Assembly (NCBI GenBank): GCA_013146195.2
Contig: CM028384.1
Coordinates: 76,108,728-76,172,727 of the forward strand
DNA length: 64,000 nt
Source: Codonopsis lanceolata
Lineage: Eukaryota; Streptophyta; Magnoliopsida; Asterales; Campanulaceae
Direction: 5' to 3'
The translations under genes were made by a program, and so were the position numbers. Shown piece after piece: positions 35,148 through 47,131 of this stretch; the first letter of the stretch is position 1; every line of letters starts with the position of its first letter. The notes under the pieces were generated by a model. It saw only the letters and a list, made by a program, of their open reading frames with translations. It had not been told where the DNA came from and searched no databases.

Positions 35148-35484
35148 TAACACGTAGTGTTGCGGTCGATGACAAAGAAAGGATTTGGTGGAGTATATTT
35201 TGGTAAAGTGTTTTGGTTTTGAGAAGGGTTTGGAGAAGGATTTGGGAAAGAATTGCTGAAATTGTAAGTAGGTGTCAGAAGGATGCCACGACCAGATCCA
35301 CCCCGCCCTTGATTAAGTTTCCACCAACGTTTACCCTTACCCCGATATCCATGACCCCTGTTGTTGGTTTGAGGAAAAAATTGCCCAAGAGAATTCCCCC
35401 CACCCCTATGGAAATTGAATGAGTTACTGTCAGGTTTCGAAGGGTTATTCTGGCCTTTGCCTCTGTTGTTGTAGCTTTGACCAG
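35148..35484 (-). pseudogene. Gly/Arg/Asn-rich ORF, possible copia gag linker
   Basis: On the minus strand about 110 codons are open, reading GQSYNNRGKGQNNPSKP, later NNRGHGYRGKGKRWW and GRGGSGRG, and ending PPNPFFVIDRNTTC. Such RG-rich disordered stretches lie just before the zinc knuckle in many plant copia gag proteins. No knuckle follows in frame. An RG-rich RNA-binding host protein fragment is the alternative. Confidence 0.35.
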
Positions 35485-35961
35485 TTTATGCCTATGGACT
35501 GAAGGGGACGTAAATTATGTGTGATTTGACCAGTTTATAACCTTAAAAACTGCTCCAGCATACTAAATTCAAGACCATCGATCATCGAGTCTATAGAGTA
35601 TTTAGGCAATGGATAATGTGTAAATACATGCTAATCCACGATTGCACATGTCTTCCATTTTAAGGCACTCTCTCCCTTGTTGGCCACAAAACCCAGCTCT
35701 AGAAATGGATAGAAAAGGGAAGGGTGACAACAATCTTTTATTAATTAACTAAGTCTAGTAAGTGTTATCTATCAACAAAATATGTTTTATCGTGAACAAC
35801 AGTATCTTCAGAATTTTGACACAGCAAATATTCCAAGTTGTTAGCTTGCTACACATTTTTGTGCCCCTCTCTAACATCTTAAACTTTTGGATGAGTTGCT
35901 AACTTAACATGGTATGAAACTTTGGTTTTTCTTGGGTTCAAGGCTTGCATTCTTACCCAAG

Positions 35962-36028
<67 letters not shown>

Positions 36029-36830
36029 GAGAGCTCATGTGGGCACCCTGTTTGGTTTTTGATGCCCGAGTGAGGAATTATTGTTTATCTCTCCACGTGT
36101 GAGCCAGTCACACATGAAAGGGAGTGTTAGCTTGATATACATTGTTGGGTCCCCTTCTATAAGCTTTTCAGATGAGTCTTTTATTTCTTGTTTTTCCTTT
36201 TTTTAAAGGAATAATTACAAGCCGGTACATTTTATAAAACATGTTTTCAAATAAATCCAGCTATTTTTTAGACATATCTTTTAGATACAATTTTAGGGTG
36301 AAAGTACATCACTACCCTTTAAGGAAGAATTCAGTCCAATTCGTATCTATTTTATGTGTTCCTACTTCCTACCAATGAAGATTATTTCCTTCAAAAACGG
36401 TTGGTCCGTTTCTTCACTCTTGTGTCAAATCACTTCCCCAATCCCCAGCCATAAATGATGATCATACTACAGTACTACTTGCTGCTGCAGTGTGTGTATC
36501 TGTGAGAGATATAGAGTGGATATCCCAATCACATTTGACATTTGGGCTTGCTTGCAAATTGCAATCACTGTGTTCCGTAGCAAAAAGAAGGAAAACGTAA
36601 ACATAAAAAGCTTCTGAATCTGGCGGAGGCTTTGACTGACTGACATTTCTCGCTTGGTTGAGAACCTCTTGAGAAAACCCTCGGGTCCCATGAATAGGAA
36701 ATGATGCGACGAGAGGAAAAGAGGGATGGAATTATGTGCAAGAAATCATCAACTGGTGTGCCAAATCTTGCAATGGTGGAGACTGTAGATGATGAAAAGA
36801 TCGCAAATCACCTTGACCGCGTGTTTGACA
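35485..36830. other. Intergenic with an ATT microsatellite
   Basis: No recognised gene. A frame at about 36700-36830 reads RREEKRDGIMCKKSSTGVPN then LAMVETVDDEKIANHLDRV, which looks exon-like but is unidentified. Confidence 0.35.
35964..36028. repeat. (ATT)n microsatellite
   Basis: About 21 uninterrupted ATT units. Confidence 0.95.
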
Positions 36831-36836
36831 GACATC

Positions 36837-37083
36837 AGCAATAGGCATCAGCATTTTACCTGATGCCAAGATTTGGCATCAGCATTTCACCTGATGCCAA
36901 GATTTGGCATCAGCATTTTTGGCATCAGCAACAATTGTAGGCATCAGCATTTCACCTGATGCCAAGATTTGGCATCAACATTTTTGGCATCAGCAATATT
37001 TTTGGCATCAGAGTTTTGGCATCAGAGTCCTGATGCCCGGAATTAATCATCCCGATGCCAAGGCTTGGCATCAGAATTTTCAT
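36837..37083. repeat. GGCATCAG / CTGATGCC alternating array
   Basis: About 15 occurrences of GGCATCAG or its complement lie within 250 bp. The core unit of about 33-36 bp is GGCATCAGCATTTCACCTGATGCC followed by AAGATTT, repeated three times, then shorter spacings. Each unit is an inverted repeat and could fold as a hairpin. The 60-codon frame across it reads WHQ-type repeats and is a by-product. Confidence 0.85.
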
Positions 37084-37320
37084 TAATGACATTTTTGTCA
37101 TTTGGTAAGCAATTTGTAGTTTTATGAAATGTGCAAAAAATTAATGGTCCTAGATGAAAACATGTTTTCAAAATTGTACCCACTTGAAATTCCCCCTTTT
37201 TTAAAATTAGAAAGAACGTAAGCACAACTCAAACTCAACTGAACATGTCCCAACTAGTCATGCCATTACCTCAAAAGCAAAACTAAATCTACATCAGATA
37301 TTCAGCTCTGGAAAACAAAC

Positions 37321-37686
37321 CTCCAATGCAACAGACTTCTCTAGACCCAGGATTCCATGGGTGCTGGCAACCTCATCCAAGTACGATACACTTTCGACTT
37401 CGCAGAGATGCAATAACTGCAGAAAGTGGGAAACTGGTTATTAATGTATTGACCATATAAAAAAGTCAAAACAGTAAAAACTGAAACCTTCTAGTCATTT
37501 TCAAGCAGCTTAAGCCTCAAATATTCCATATACGACCAAGTCATAACTACGACTTACAATAGATAAAACTTTTGCCTTCAACTTGGATATGGCAGCCACA
37601 AGAGAGGACTCTTTAAATGACGATAAAATATGTAACTTCATGATGTCTTGAGCTAGCAAAAGAACACCACCTTTTCCACATAGTTC
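37321..37686 (-). pseudogene. Two-exon fragment resembling plant Nup188 nucleoporin
   Basis: Exon a (37686-37558) starts after a CATTTCAG acceptor and encodes ELCGKGGVLLLAQDIMKLHI followed by SSLVAAISKLKAKVLSI, then a GTAAGTCG donor. Exon b (37416-37321) follows a TTTCTGCAG acceptor and encodes LLHLCEVESVSYLDEVASTH and EKSVALE, then a GTTTGT donor. From memory this order resembles a conserved C-terminal part of the Nup188-like nuclear pore protein. The intron and both splice sites are kept, so it came by DNA-level copying, not through mRNA. Flanking exons are absent. The gene identity is less certain than the exon structure. Confidence 0.5.
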
Positions 37687-37883
37687 CTGAAATGGCAACT
37701 AAACCAGTTGACAACATCATCCATAGATCGTAATTGAAGCAAATAAGGGTCCAAATCTCCTTAATTAAAACCATTTGGCAGAATAAAATAAACAGAAAAT
37801 AAAGAATTAAACAAGAGCGTAGAAATTTATTCTAAAATAAACAAATTAAGATGTTCCCAAAGACCATTGAGAATAAATTCATT

Positions 37884-37967
37884 TGTTATAGTGCTGCTGG
37901 TAAAAATGAAGCAGCCTTAAATCTTTGTTATAGTGCTGCTGGTAAAAATGAAGCAGCCTTAAATCTT
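37884..37967 (+). repeat. Perfect 42-bp tandem duplication
   Basis: TGTTATAGTGCTGCTGG... occurs at 37884-37925 and again, identical, at 37926-37967. It keeps frame and duplicates 14 codons of the NPGR1 fragment. Confidence 0.92.
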
Positions 37968-38456
37968 TTAACAAAGGTTTCAGGGTTTTCCAAAGCAAAG
38001 CATGAACCCTATGTACCTTCCTATTTGTTAGGAGCAAAATTGTGTTCTCAAGATCCAAATCATGCTCGTGAAGGGATTAACTTCGCTCGTAAAGTGATTG
38101 GATTGGCCAATCATCCAAACAAGCATTTAATAGGTATTGCTCATAAATACCTTGGTGTTTGCTATGGAAATGCAGCAAGAAAATCCTTGATAGATTCAGA
38201 AAGAGTGCTTTTCCAGAGAGAATCAATCAATTCTCTTAATCAAGCTAGCCAAATTGATAAGGGTGATCCAGAGGCTACGTTTGATTTGGGACTGGAAAAT
38301 TCTATGCAAAGGAATTTGGATATATCTTTTGAGAATGCAATGTTGTACTCTGATATGGTTGCTGGAAGCTCAGGAAGAGGTTGGAAGCTACTAGCTCTAG
38401 TAGTTTCTGCAGAGCAAAGATTTAATGATGCTGAAACCATAGTTGACCTAGCTTTG
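37884..38456 (+). pseudogene. NPGR1-like TPR protein fragment
   Basis: An open frame of about 190 codons matches the TPR-rich middle of NPGR1, a calmodulin-binding homologue of NO POLLEN GERMINATION 1. Diagnostic strings are SYLLGAKLCSQDPNHAREGI, IAHKYLGVCYGNAARKS, EATFDLGLENSMQRNLD and GWKLLALVVSAEQRFNDAET. It begins with an in-frame tandem duplication (14 codons, CYSAAGKNEAALNL twice). Similarity stops near 38456 and the frame then runs on to a stop at 38519. Family members are about 700 residues; the start, the calmodulin-binding part and the C-terminal TPRs are missing. Confidence 0.78.
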
Positions 38457-38519
38457 AATGAACTGTATACTCTTTGGATCTTCCAGCTGAAAACACAAAA
38501 GCATAGACCTGGATTATGA

Positions 38520-39330
38520 AAAGAAAACTAATCAGCAGAAGTTAAATGACTTGATTATTGAGGGACTGTTTAAAGAAGATGGTTCTAGTTTCATCAGCAT
38601 ATTGCATCTAGCAAGAAACATACATGACCCTATTTGACCCATTTCTTCAAGTGCCCATAAGTATTTTTTTTTTCCAAAAAAAAAAAAAGTTATCTAAGGC
38701 ATAGTTTTAAAAAAATCTTATGCAAGGAAAGGACTACTTGCAACTTACTTTACATCTGGTCAACATTGTATAATTATAAGATTCCACAGGATTTGATTAG
38801 GTTTTACAAAATTTCAGTAACCTAATAAAAGATTAAAAATAAAAATAACCTAAAAAGAAACTATCAGAAATTCTAAACCATTTACTAATTTAGGCCAAGA
38901 GCAGACATAAAGTTGAAAGAAAAGAAAGTAATAAGAAACAAACAGGTGTATAAGCATATATAAGTTTTAATTTGGATGGATTCTGAAATTACAGCCAATG
39001 AGTAGGTGTATATAACAGGAGAAAAACTTGGAGCTAACTGATGTTAGCTATGAGTATTATGAAAGGAGGTTGAAAAAGAGAGGGGAAAATGCGCAAAAAG
39101 ATCAGGAATTTTGTGTAGATCGACTGACATCTCAAGCTAAGGACACTCAGTCAACTAGTAAAGGACAGAAGGCGGATCTATTTTTGCAGTTTAGACGATG
39201 GAAAAAGCCATTGTAACAAGCAGTCTCATTCTATAGGCCATTGTAAAAAGCCATCCGTCCATTTATAAATTCAACAATACCTTAACATATCGTTACTCAT
39301 ATAAATGTACGAATACACAAATATCAAGTG
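38520..39330. other. Intergenic, no recognisable gene
   Basis: AT-rich. A 62-codon frame at 39028-39216 has no recognised similarity. Confidence 0.4.
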
Positions 39331-39456
39331 TGTGTGTGTGTGTGTGTCTGAGAGAAGGGGGGGAGAGAAACAAGCACTTGTTTAGAAGGAAGAGGCCATT
39401 GCAGCTGTGAACTTGGAACAAATTCTGGCTTCTTCCCATTAGCTCTACCCATAATC

Positions 39457-39700
39457 TTGCACGTTGCAATTTAGTTTTCCTCGCACATCCACCAGAATAA
39501 TCACTTTTATTCCATTCACTTTGTGACCTAGGCTTGAAACCTGGTAAACAGTTACAAAAGGGCAACCAATTTTGATTGCAAGCACCAAATGCCCCACAAG
39601 CTCCGTAGACATCACACTGTTGACTTGGTTGAGTCCAAATTAAATTCCATTGCCGAGATTGTGTCAACCCTAGATGAAACTGAAATGTTGAGAGACAAGC
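39457..39700 (-). pseudogene. S-receptor-like kinase fragment, S-locus glycoprotein domain
   Basis: On the minus strand the frame reads SRQWNLIWTQPSQQCDVYGA, then CGAFGACNQNWLPFCNCLPG and FKPRSQSEWNKSDYSGGCAR. This is the cysteine-rich S-locus glycoprotein/EGF-like segment of G-type lectin S-receptor-like kinases of the At2g19130 group. The Cys pattern (QQC, CGAFGxC, PFCNCLPGF, GGC) is intact. The lectin, PAN, transmembrane and kinase parts are not present nearby, so this is an isolated exon piece. A TG microsatellite (about 39331-39348) lies just beyond. Confidence 0.75.
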
Positions 39701-39899
39701 ATAGGAATAACAGAGTAGCAATAACTGAGTAATTTTTTTGTATGGGGAGACAGGTAGTTGGCACATACTTGTCTGTTGCGAGGTTGGCCTTGTTGTGTGT
39801 TTGTTTTTCTCATAACTCCGGTCTTCATCGGACCACATTATTCTAATGCCCATAGCTGCAAACACAAATCTGTGCTTGATTGGAATTATTGGAGAAAAT

Positions 39900-42640
39900 C
39901 AAAGAATACTACATATGAAACAAATATAGAAGAACAATAACTAAAAACCTAACTATGTACCGCTTCTACAAACACTTCTTATTACCAAACTGCAAGATTT
40001 ATATCTGGTTTATTGGCAATGTGTTTTAATACAAACTAGAACATACTCTTTTCTGCTTTGATTAATTGCTCTTTCTGACACTCTTTTTAGATCCTACAGT
40101 ATGACTATGGATTAGAGCAGCGTTCATAAGACAAACTCATAAATAAATCATCTTAACCTACTTTCCAAATTTGGAAATCCTACTTTAAGTTCATGAAATT
40201 AGTTCAGTTGTAGCTCCATTCTCCGCACCTTATCTTCACTTGTTGGTGATCTCTGTTTATGAACTTAACTATAGAGATATAATTTGCAGTCGATCTATCT
40301 TTAAAAGTACTGCTCCACGAAAAACATCTTCTCTTATGGACTTAGAAAATTGATCATTTCATCTAATAGAAAATCGATCATTTCATCTAATAGATATATG
40401 TATCCTAGTAAACTGAGACAATATACTTTGAGATGGTCTAAACCACATAGCAAATCATTGTGTATCTAGTAGCACCAATTATTATTAACAATTGTTGTAA
40501 TGGATTAGATGACAAAGAAGAAAAGTAAAGAAGTTGGGTTAGATTTCTATCAGTTTCCGAAAAGGGAGGCCCAATAGAATGGTATGATCAATCTCATTAG
40601 TTACATTTATTTTTCCTTTTTCTTGAATCATGTCAGTACAACTTTTCCATAGTTTGGAGTTTTTAGATATGGTCTAGGAAGAGCGATAATGTTGTTTCAG
40701 ATAAAAACTTGCAGCCAAATATTGCAAGAAGTAAGATGATCAGCAGTACTGGAGAAAAAGATATTCGAACAAAGCAAGAAGTGAACAAGGATGGTGCAAC
40801 AACTCCACTCATTCAATACTGCAAAGAATTGAACAAGCATGAACTTAGTCATCCTTTAGTTTGTAAAACTCTTAGAACATGATAGAGTTCTCATGACTCT
40901 TGTTATGATGAAAACTGAAGAAGGAAAAAAATAACTTTTTTGATCATTTATTCATTTCTCATAACAACAGTATTTTTTAGAATTATTTTTCAAGGGACAT
41001 TACTGCATAGTTTCTGAAGTAAGAATCATATTATTGATTTCAGTTAGCATTAAGAAATCCTTATCTATAATCTAGACATAATAACTCTAAGAAATGAGCA
41101 CGCCTTTAGAGAAAGCTTCATCTTCTTTGAATTGAATCCACTTAGATAGATTGTACATCAGGTAATGAATATTAATTACATTAGAGAATAGGTCTTGCTT
41201 TTACCCCTTACCTAGAAGATTTTGATCGCTCCTCTCCATTTTTCAGATAAAAAAAAGTAGCCTTTGGACTAAACTCAAATATTTACTCTTTACTAATGAA
41301 TTTCACTCTATAGAAAGCCTCCAAGAAAAGCATAACAAGCTGAATCCTCATTAGCTTAGATGAATGACCTTGTCGGTCTTTAAGATTTGTTCACATCTAA
41401 TCAGTACTCAACAAGAATATGCAGAGTAGAAGAGTTCCGCTGGCCTAGTTCCCGGGGCCTAACAACACTTGGTTCTAGGTCCAATACACTCTTAAAGAGA
41501 AGCTAGATAAAGCGTTTGCTTTAGTTTCTTAAATACCTTCCTTGAGGTCTCTGTTATAGACATGCCCCTCACATCTGACCATCTACCCCTTCTACTCACA
41601 AGTCATTGCTCTTCGTCAACCAACTATTCCAAGACTTTTGCTGCCAACTCCTCAAAAGTAAGAATTATGTAATACTCTTTCACTAACCCCCATCCTCTAA
41701 GATCGGAGTTAATTCTTTTTCCCAGGATTTGCACAATTTAAATCATTTAAGCGAATTGGAATTGGAGCCTATCTATTAATTATTCGTCTGTTCCTTGCCT
41801 TAGACGAAAGTTGTAATCCGAAGGCGGAATAGTTTGTGTTAAGTGTTGACAGTCGATTCTTCCATTGGTAGACGCAGAATACCTTATAGAGAGAGTCTTC
41901 CTTTGTCTTAATTTATGTCTCGATTGGCTAAAGAAAATATATAATTTCACTAAATGCTTTATGGTTTTGATTTCACAATCATAGATAGAAGGGGAAAGGC
42001 TGAAGTAAATTGGATTCCCACTGCGGGGATATCATTGGTGTTGAATTTTCAAATAATATGCATATGTATACAAGGAAAATATAAAGAAATGTCCTGATGA
42101 AGCCAAGAATAGGGATAAATCAAAATTTCAAAATTATTTCTATGAACTTTGTTGACTTTCAACATGGTGCTTGAAAAATAAAATAGAACTTACACGCACA
42201 GTCAAGGGGAATGAGAGATAATCACAGTAAAACCGTAGAGATTAAAATAGAGAAAAGTATATAAATTGGGATTGGGACCCTAACATTGAAATTGAGCTGT
42301 CGATTTTTGGATACATCATAAATAAATCAAAAGCCCTAAAAGATAGAAAGATTCAAAAAAGAAGGAGAGAGGGAGAAATCACAAACCGTGATTACACACT
42401 TCTTCTAGTCTGTCGTCTTGATGTCCGTCTTCCTTCACTGTGTCATCTAAAAACCCTTAGCGTGGTCAATTGGGTTGGAGAAGAGCGAAATTAAGGTGAA
42501 GGAACAAATTCTTAGAGTGGGTTTTGCGTTTAGCATGTGGGGGGAGGGGGGAGGGGAATTAGAATGCTGAAATTATACGGGGGAATTGGCCGCGCTTATT
42601 TTTCTAAATTTTCGGCGAACACGGATGAATTAAGATGAGA
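39900..42640. other. Long AT-rich interval, one exon-like frame
   Basis: No identified gene. A TTGTTTCAG acceptor at 40700 is followed by 57 open codons to a stop at 40882 (KNLQPNIARSKMISSTGEKD...ATTPLIQYCKELNKHEL), which looks exon-like but matches nothing I recognise. It precedes a CACTA end and may be CACTA cargo. Confidence 0.35.
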
Positions 42641-42642
42641 GT

Positions 42643-42985
42643 TCTTAGCTTAGTTATACATTTTTCTTAATGATTTAATTACAACGTTTTATATATAAAT
42701 GTTGTGAAACGCAATAATGTTTTGTGGAAAGTAACAACGTTTTTAAAACAAACGTTGTGGATTAACAACGTTTTTCGAGAAGCGTTGTCGAAAGCGACCC
42801 AATTACAACGTGTTTGTATAAACGTTGTAGAACGTGATCCAAGCACAATGTTTTTTGTACAAACGTTGTGAAAAGCAACTCAATGACAACATTTTTGTCA
42901 AAACGTTGTGGAAAGTAATCAATTACAACGTTTTCTAAAAAACGTTGTGAAACAAATGTTGTGAAAGCCCATTTTTGTTGTAGTG
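42643..42985. mobile_element. CACTA right end with AACGTTGT subterminal repeats
   Basis: About 14 copies of ACAACGTTT/AAACGTTGT occur in alternating orientation, ending CCCATTTTTGTTGTAGTG at 42985. Inverted, this is the CACTACAACAAAAA terminus of a CACTA family distinct from the one at 9762. The element extends to lower coordinates, but I could not find a matching left terminus in the window. Confidence 0.75.
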
Positions 42986-43426
42986 GTGAAGGCAGAAAAG
43001 AGAAAAGGAAGCAGAAGATAAAGGCAAAGGGAAAAGACCATGGTAGTTTTGTATCCTTTTTCTCCTTTAACCTTTGTATCTATCTTAGTTTTTGAAAACT
43101 CTGTAACATTAAACTTCTCGTTTAATACAGAAGATTATTGTGTTTCAAAAATTGTCTACTATTTAAATTCTTGCTATTTTAATTCATATATCTGCTTAGA
43201 ATTTAAACACACAGTTTAAATCTACTTTGAACTATTTATTACTAATCCATGTGTTGTTCTTTACTTTTCTTCTGCTATAAGCACTTAGATTAGATTTTAC
43301 ACTTGAAGTGTTCTTATATTTGATAAAGGCATGTCTTCCGCTTAAATATAAAATACTTTCTGACATGTCATTATCTATCATATAGTTATTTATAGCCCTC
43401 ACTTGTAAGTAATGATGACCAGATGC

Positions 43427-43440
43427 AAATTGGAGGAGAT
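43427..43440 (+). promoter_or_regulatory. Polypurine tract before a copia 3' LTR
   Basis: AAATTGGAGGAGAT lies directly before TGTTG, the usual copia arrangement. Confidence 0.7.
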
Positions 43441-44690
43441 TGTTGTTTCTCATTTGTATTTTGATTTATATCTGTTCATACATTACATTGGTTATATACA
43501 TTAGTGACTAATTGGGTTGCGTATCAATTAGCGTGACATCTATGTATATAACTTTGCGATATAATAGTTTATTATAGGCTTCACAAGTTCAGCGGACGAC
43601 TTCAGCAAAGCTTTACCAGAAAACATCTTTCAGCATCCAGCGATAGACCTTGTCTGTACATGTTGTTCAAGCATGACGTGTCCAAGTTACCAAGTCTTGG
43701 TGGATTAATTAAAGTCATCCTTTATCAGTTTGAATTTGAATTCAAACATCCCCTGACTTCTCAGACACGCCTGAACAACTTTTCGAAAAGCAGGAAGACT
43801 TTCGCCTAATGAACAGTGACAGAGCATGTGAACAGACTGACACTTGCAATCTGTACCAACTATTTCAGGTCTGAAATTCTGATTACTCACCTACCAACTC
43901 CTGCAAACAACGCTGCACCACTCCCTGCTCAATATCAATAAAGACGAAATCTACAAGACAACTCCATGCATTTAATGCATTCAACCTAATAGAGCTGGTA
44001 CACTTCGTCTTCTCCAACGGATCTCAAGAATGCTCTAGCTATAAATACTTCCATTAAAGACTGAAGAAACAATGCTATGAAATTCTCCAACAACATAAAG
44101 TCTTTATACTCAGTGCATTCAAGAGATCGTAAACTGATCAAGGATTCCTCCCTCGACAACAATCAAGAAGATTTGCTTCAACATTAATCTTAAGCTTTTT
44201 ATTGTCGTTCTTAAACTATTTTTCTGCACAATTGAATATCTTGTTTATCCAGATATTCAATTCCCAAACCCCTAAACATAAGTCAAATATTTTGTATACG
44301 ATCCATTGGATATATTCTTTGTAATAGAACTAGTGGAAAAATAGTGCATATTTAAATCCAAAGTTGGTTGCCTTGGTGGTGGACGTAGCACTCTTTATAG
44401 TGTGAACCATCTCAAATACTTGTGTTATTTCATTACTGTTGATTACTACTTTGAACTGTTTCATATTTCTTTAACTTATCGATTCTTCAGCAGACTTGAG
44501 TATTTAGTCAAGTCTACTGGTAGTCCTTAATCGACAGACTTGAACTGTATTCCTTACAAGACTTCTGCTACTTCAATCTCCTTAATAGATTACAAGTGCT
44601 TGTTTTAGGAACTTATACGAAAAGTTTCTAATAAGCTATTCAACCCCCCACCCTTTGGCTTATTATTGTGCTCTTTGGGACTAATAGTTT
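43441..44690 (+). repeat. Copia LTR (TGTTG family), copy 1
   Basis: It begins TGTTGTTTCTC after a polypurine tract. It contains GGTTGCGTATCAATTAGCGTG, which aligns with GCGTACC(A/G)GTTAGT(C/G)TG in the LTRs at 51525 and 53482. It ends near CTCTTTGGGACTAATA, an altered form of TTGGGACCAACA. The TTCAACCCCCCACCC string near the end is typical of copia LTRs. Confidence 0.65.
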
Positions 44691-44699
44691 CATGTTAAT

Positions 44700-44960
44700 A
44701 TAAATAAAAATGTAGAATATTATAGTATGCATGCTATATAAATATTAAATAATATTAATGTTATAATTAGTTATATATTAGTATAATATAATAAATAATA
44801 AACAAAATGTAAATAAAATAATTATGCATGCTTATATAGTATTATTAAACTTTATATAGTTAAATTTATAATATGCCGTTGTATTATTAAATAATAATAT
44901 GAAAACAATAATAGTCGCTATTATGCTCAAATGGTATTAAATACAAAGCAACGCTATTTT

Positions 44961-45029
<69 letters not shown>
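44700..45029. repeat. AT-rich tract and (TA)n microsatellite
   Basis: Very AT-rich; the last 68 bases (44962-45029) are uninterrupted TA. Confidence 0.9.
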
Positions 45030-45030
<1 letters not shown>

Positions 45031-46060
45031 CAACTGACAAGGTTAGAGGGGGTGAATAGCCTTTTAAAACATTTAAGGGTAGCTTTGAAAAACTTCAAAA
45101 ATTGCAGTGGAATAATATAATTTTGTCAGTAAGCTGATATGGTGTCAGCTGACTGAAGTTTCAAAGAAGCTGACGCTGATAAGAAATTGGTCAGCTGGCT
45201 GACACAGTCAATTACTTTTGAAAATGGATCACTGAATGCAAAAAAAGAGTTGAAAAACAATTTATCAAAACAGATAAGTAAACAATGTATGTAAGTAACT
45301 GACTAACACTTAAGTAGATCAAGACTTCTTAAGTGTTAGATCAGTTTGTAAGAGCTGATAAAATAACAGACAAAGGAATTAAATTGGTTCACAGTAAAAA
45401 CTATTACGTCCACTACCAAGTTGGTCAAACTTGGATTTTTGAAGTGTCTTAATATTATTAAAAATCTAAGTGATCTCTAATGGATCATTGTACAACAAAG
45501 AACAGTGATTGAAATACAATCACAGTCGTGAGACAATCCAACTGATTTCTTAAAGAATATGAAAGAAGTAACTCAGTGATTGTCTAAACAATAAATTAAT
45601 AGAAAGACAATATCATTGAAGGATATCTAGCTAAAGTTATAAAAGCTGAGGCACTTTAAGTGAGTGATTTGGTTTGAGAGTATGAATGCTTCGGATGATT
45701 TCTTCAAGTGATTAATGTGGGTATTTATAGAAGAACTTGAAGTGCAGTCCTTTAGGAACACATTTGAATTTGAAATGTGTTTTACAATACAGACTTATCT
45801 TCTTACAAGATTATAGGGATCCTGTTCAAAAGATAACGAGCACAAGATCTATCAAAACATAAAATAGGAAAATGTCAGTACCACGAAATGTTCAAGCAAA
45901 GAATGTAAAGAAACTGACACTTTAAAACTAGGGTCAGCTGCTTCTAAGTGACTGACAAGGGTATATCTCAAGCTGACCAAAATAATTAATAACTTATAAG
46001 TTCTTGACTGACAAAAAGTAGAATGATTTTAAGCAAATTTTCTAGACTAACAATACAAAA
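45030..46060 (-). mobile_element. Copia LTR-like sequence, inverted
   Basis: AGGTTAGAGGGGGTGAATAGCC at about 45040 is the inverse of a copia LTR end (GGCTATTCACCCCCTCTAACC). CACTACCAAGTTGGTCAAAC at about 45410 is an inverse counterpart of a motif at 44360. Boundaries are not defined. Confidence 0.5.
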
Positions 46061-46074
46061 AAAAAAAAAAAACA

Positions 46075-46370
46075 TGTTATTTTTAATTAGATCTCAAAAA
46101 TGAGACCGAATGGGCGAGTTGGGTACTTAACTTCTTCCCAACTCGTAATTTAACCCCCGAACCTATACATGTTCTGGTACACTTGGTTTTTCTCTGTTTA
46201 AACCTTAAAATAGAGATATCGACTCTTTACACACATTTTTAGAATTCACGACGAAGCCGGACGCATTCTCACGCGCTCAATGTTTCAAAACCAACTTGCC
46301 TTTCACACGAGTGGGACTTGGTTCGTGAAACGGGTTCTCTCACACATTTATACTTATGGCTTATCAAAAG
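46075..46370 (+). mobile_element. Tat-like LTR fragment
   Basis: GAGACCGAATGGGCGAGTTG, then CCCAACTCGTAATTTAACCC, matches in inverse orientation the segment at about 32670-32740 of the Tat/Ogre-like element. It is an isolated fragment. Confidence 0.5.
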
Positions 46371-46393
46371 AATATGTCTAAAAAAATGAAATA

Positions 46394-46535
46394 CTCTCTC
46401 TGTTCCGAACAAATAGTTTCCATTTGAAAGTCAATTTTTTTAAGAAAATAACATTTTTAGTTGTTCATTAGTAATAAAATTATATTTCATACTTTAATTT
46501 TTGAAAGTGGACTTTTTTTCCCAGAACGGAAGGAG
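46394..46535. mobile_element. Stowaway-like MITE
   Basis: Termini CTCTCTCTGTTCCG and CGGAAGGAG are degenerate forms of the CTCCCTCCGTTCC inverted repeat, flanked by TA on both sides (46392-46393, 46536-46537). Confidence 0.7.
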
Positions 46536-46587
46536 TATACTTTAAGGATTATACTTGTTTTGCATCAACATCTGATAATTGTTACTA

Positions 46588-46762
46588 GGTCCGTTCCGGA
46601 CAAAAAGTCCCCGTTTCAAAGTTAAAATTTGTAAGAAAATTACACTTTTAGTAGTTTATTAATAATAAAATGACTTTTTATCCCTTAATTTTTAGAAAAT
46701 AAACTATTTAAGTGAAACATTTCAAAATAAAATATTTGACTCTTTATCCGAAATGGTGGGAG
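46588..46762. mobile_element. Stowaway-like MITE, degenerate
   Basis: It starts GGTCCGTTCCGGACAAAAAG after TA and ends GAAATGGTGGGAG before TA; same family as the neighbour. Confidence 0.55.
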
Positions 46763-47131
46763 TATATATTATATAATGAGTGGAGTTGGTTTGTTTTGCA
46801 AAAAGAAATTAATTATTCAGTCCTATCAAGCACAAAAGTATCAAGACAAATTTCACATAATTAGGATAAATCAATGTTGGAATGCTATGGAATACGTTGA
46901 TAATGATTTACACAGCTCAAATGACTTAGCCGTCCTTAATAATTTATAACACCAAATTCAAAAAAGATTTAGAAATTGTCAAAGAATCAACTATAATTTC
47001 ACAAAAGAATAAAGTTATAGAAGATCTACAAGAAAGAGCAAAGAAATATGAAGATGAAATATAGAATTAATAGTTAATCTATTAAAAGCTACATCATCGA
47101 ATTTTAAAGAAATGGATTTGCAAATGATTAA

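Noticed and set aside
36904..37086. 60-codon frame reading WHQ-type repeats; array also looks superficially CRISPR-like
   Set aside because: It is a by-product of the GGCATCAG array. The units are self-complementary and irregularly spaced with no unique spacers, and the DNA is plant nuclear.
41230..41930. Stretch that looked possibly organellar in origin
   Set aside because: The impression rests on composition and a few short strings only; I could not identify any plastid or mitochondrial gene in it.
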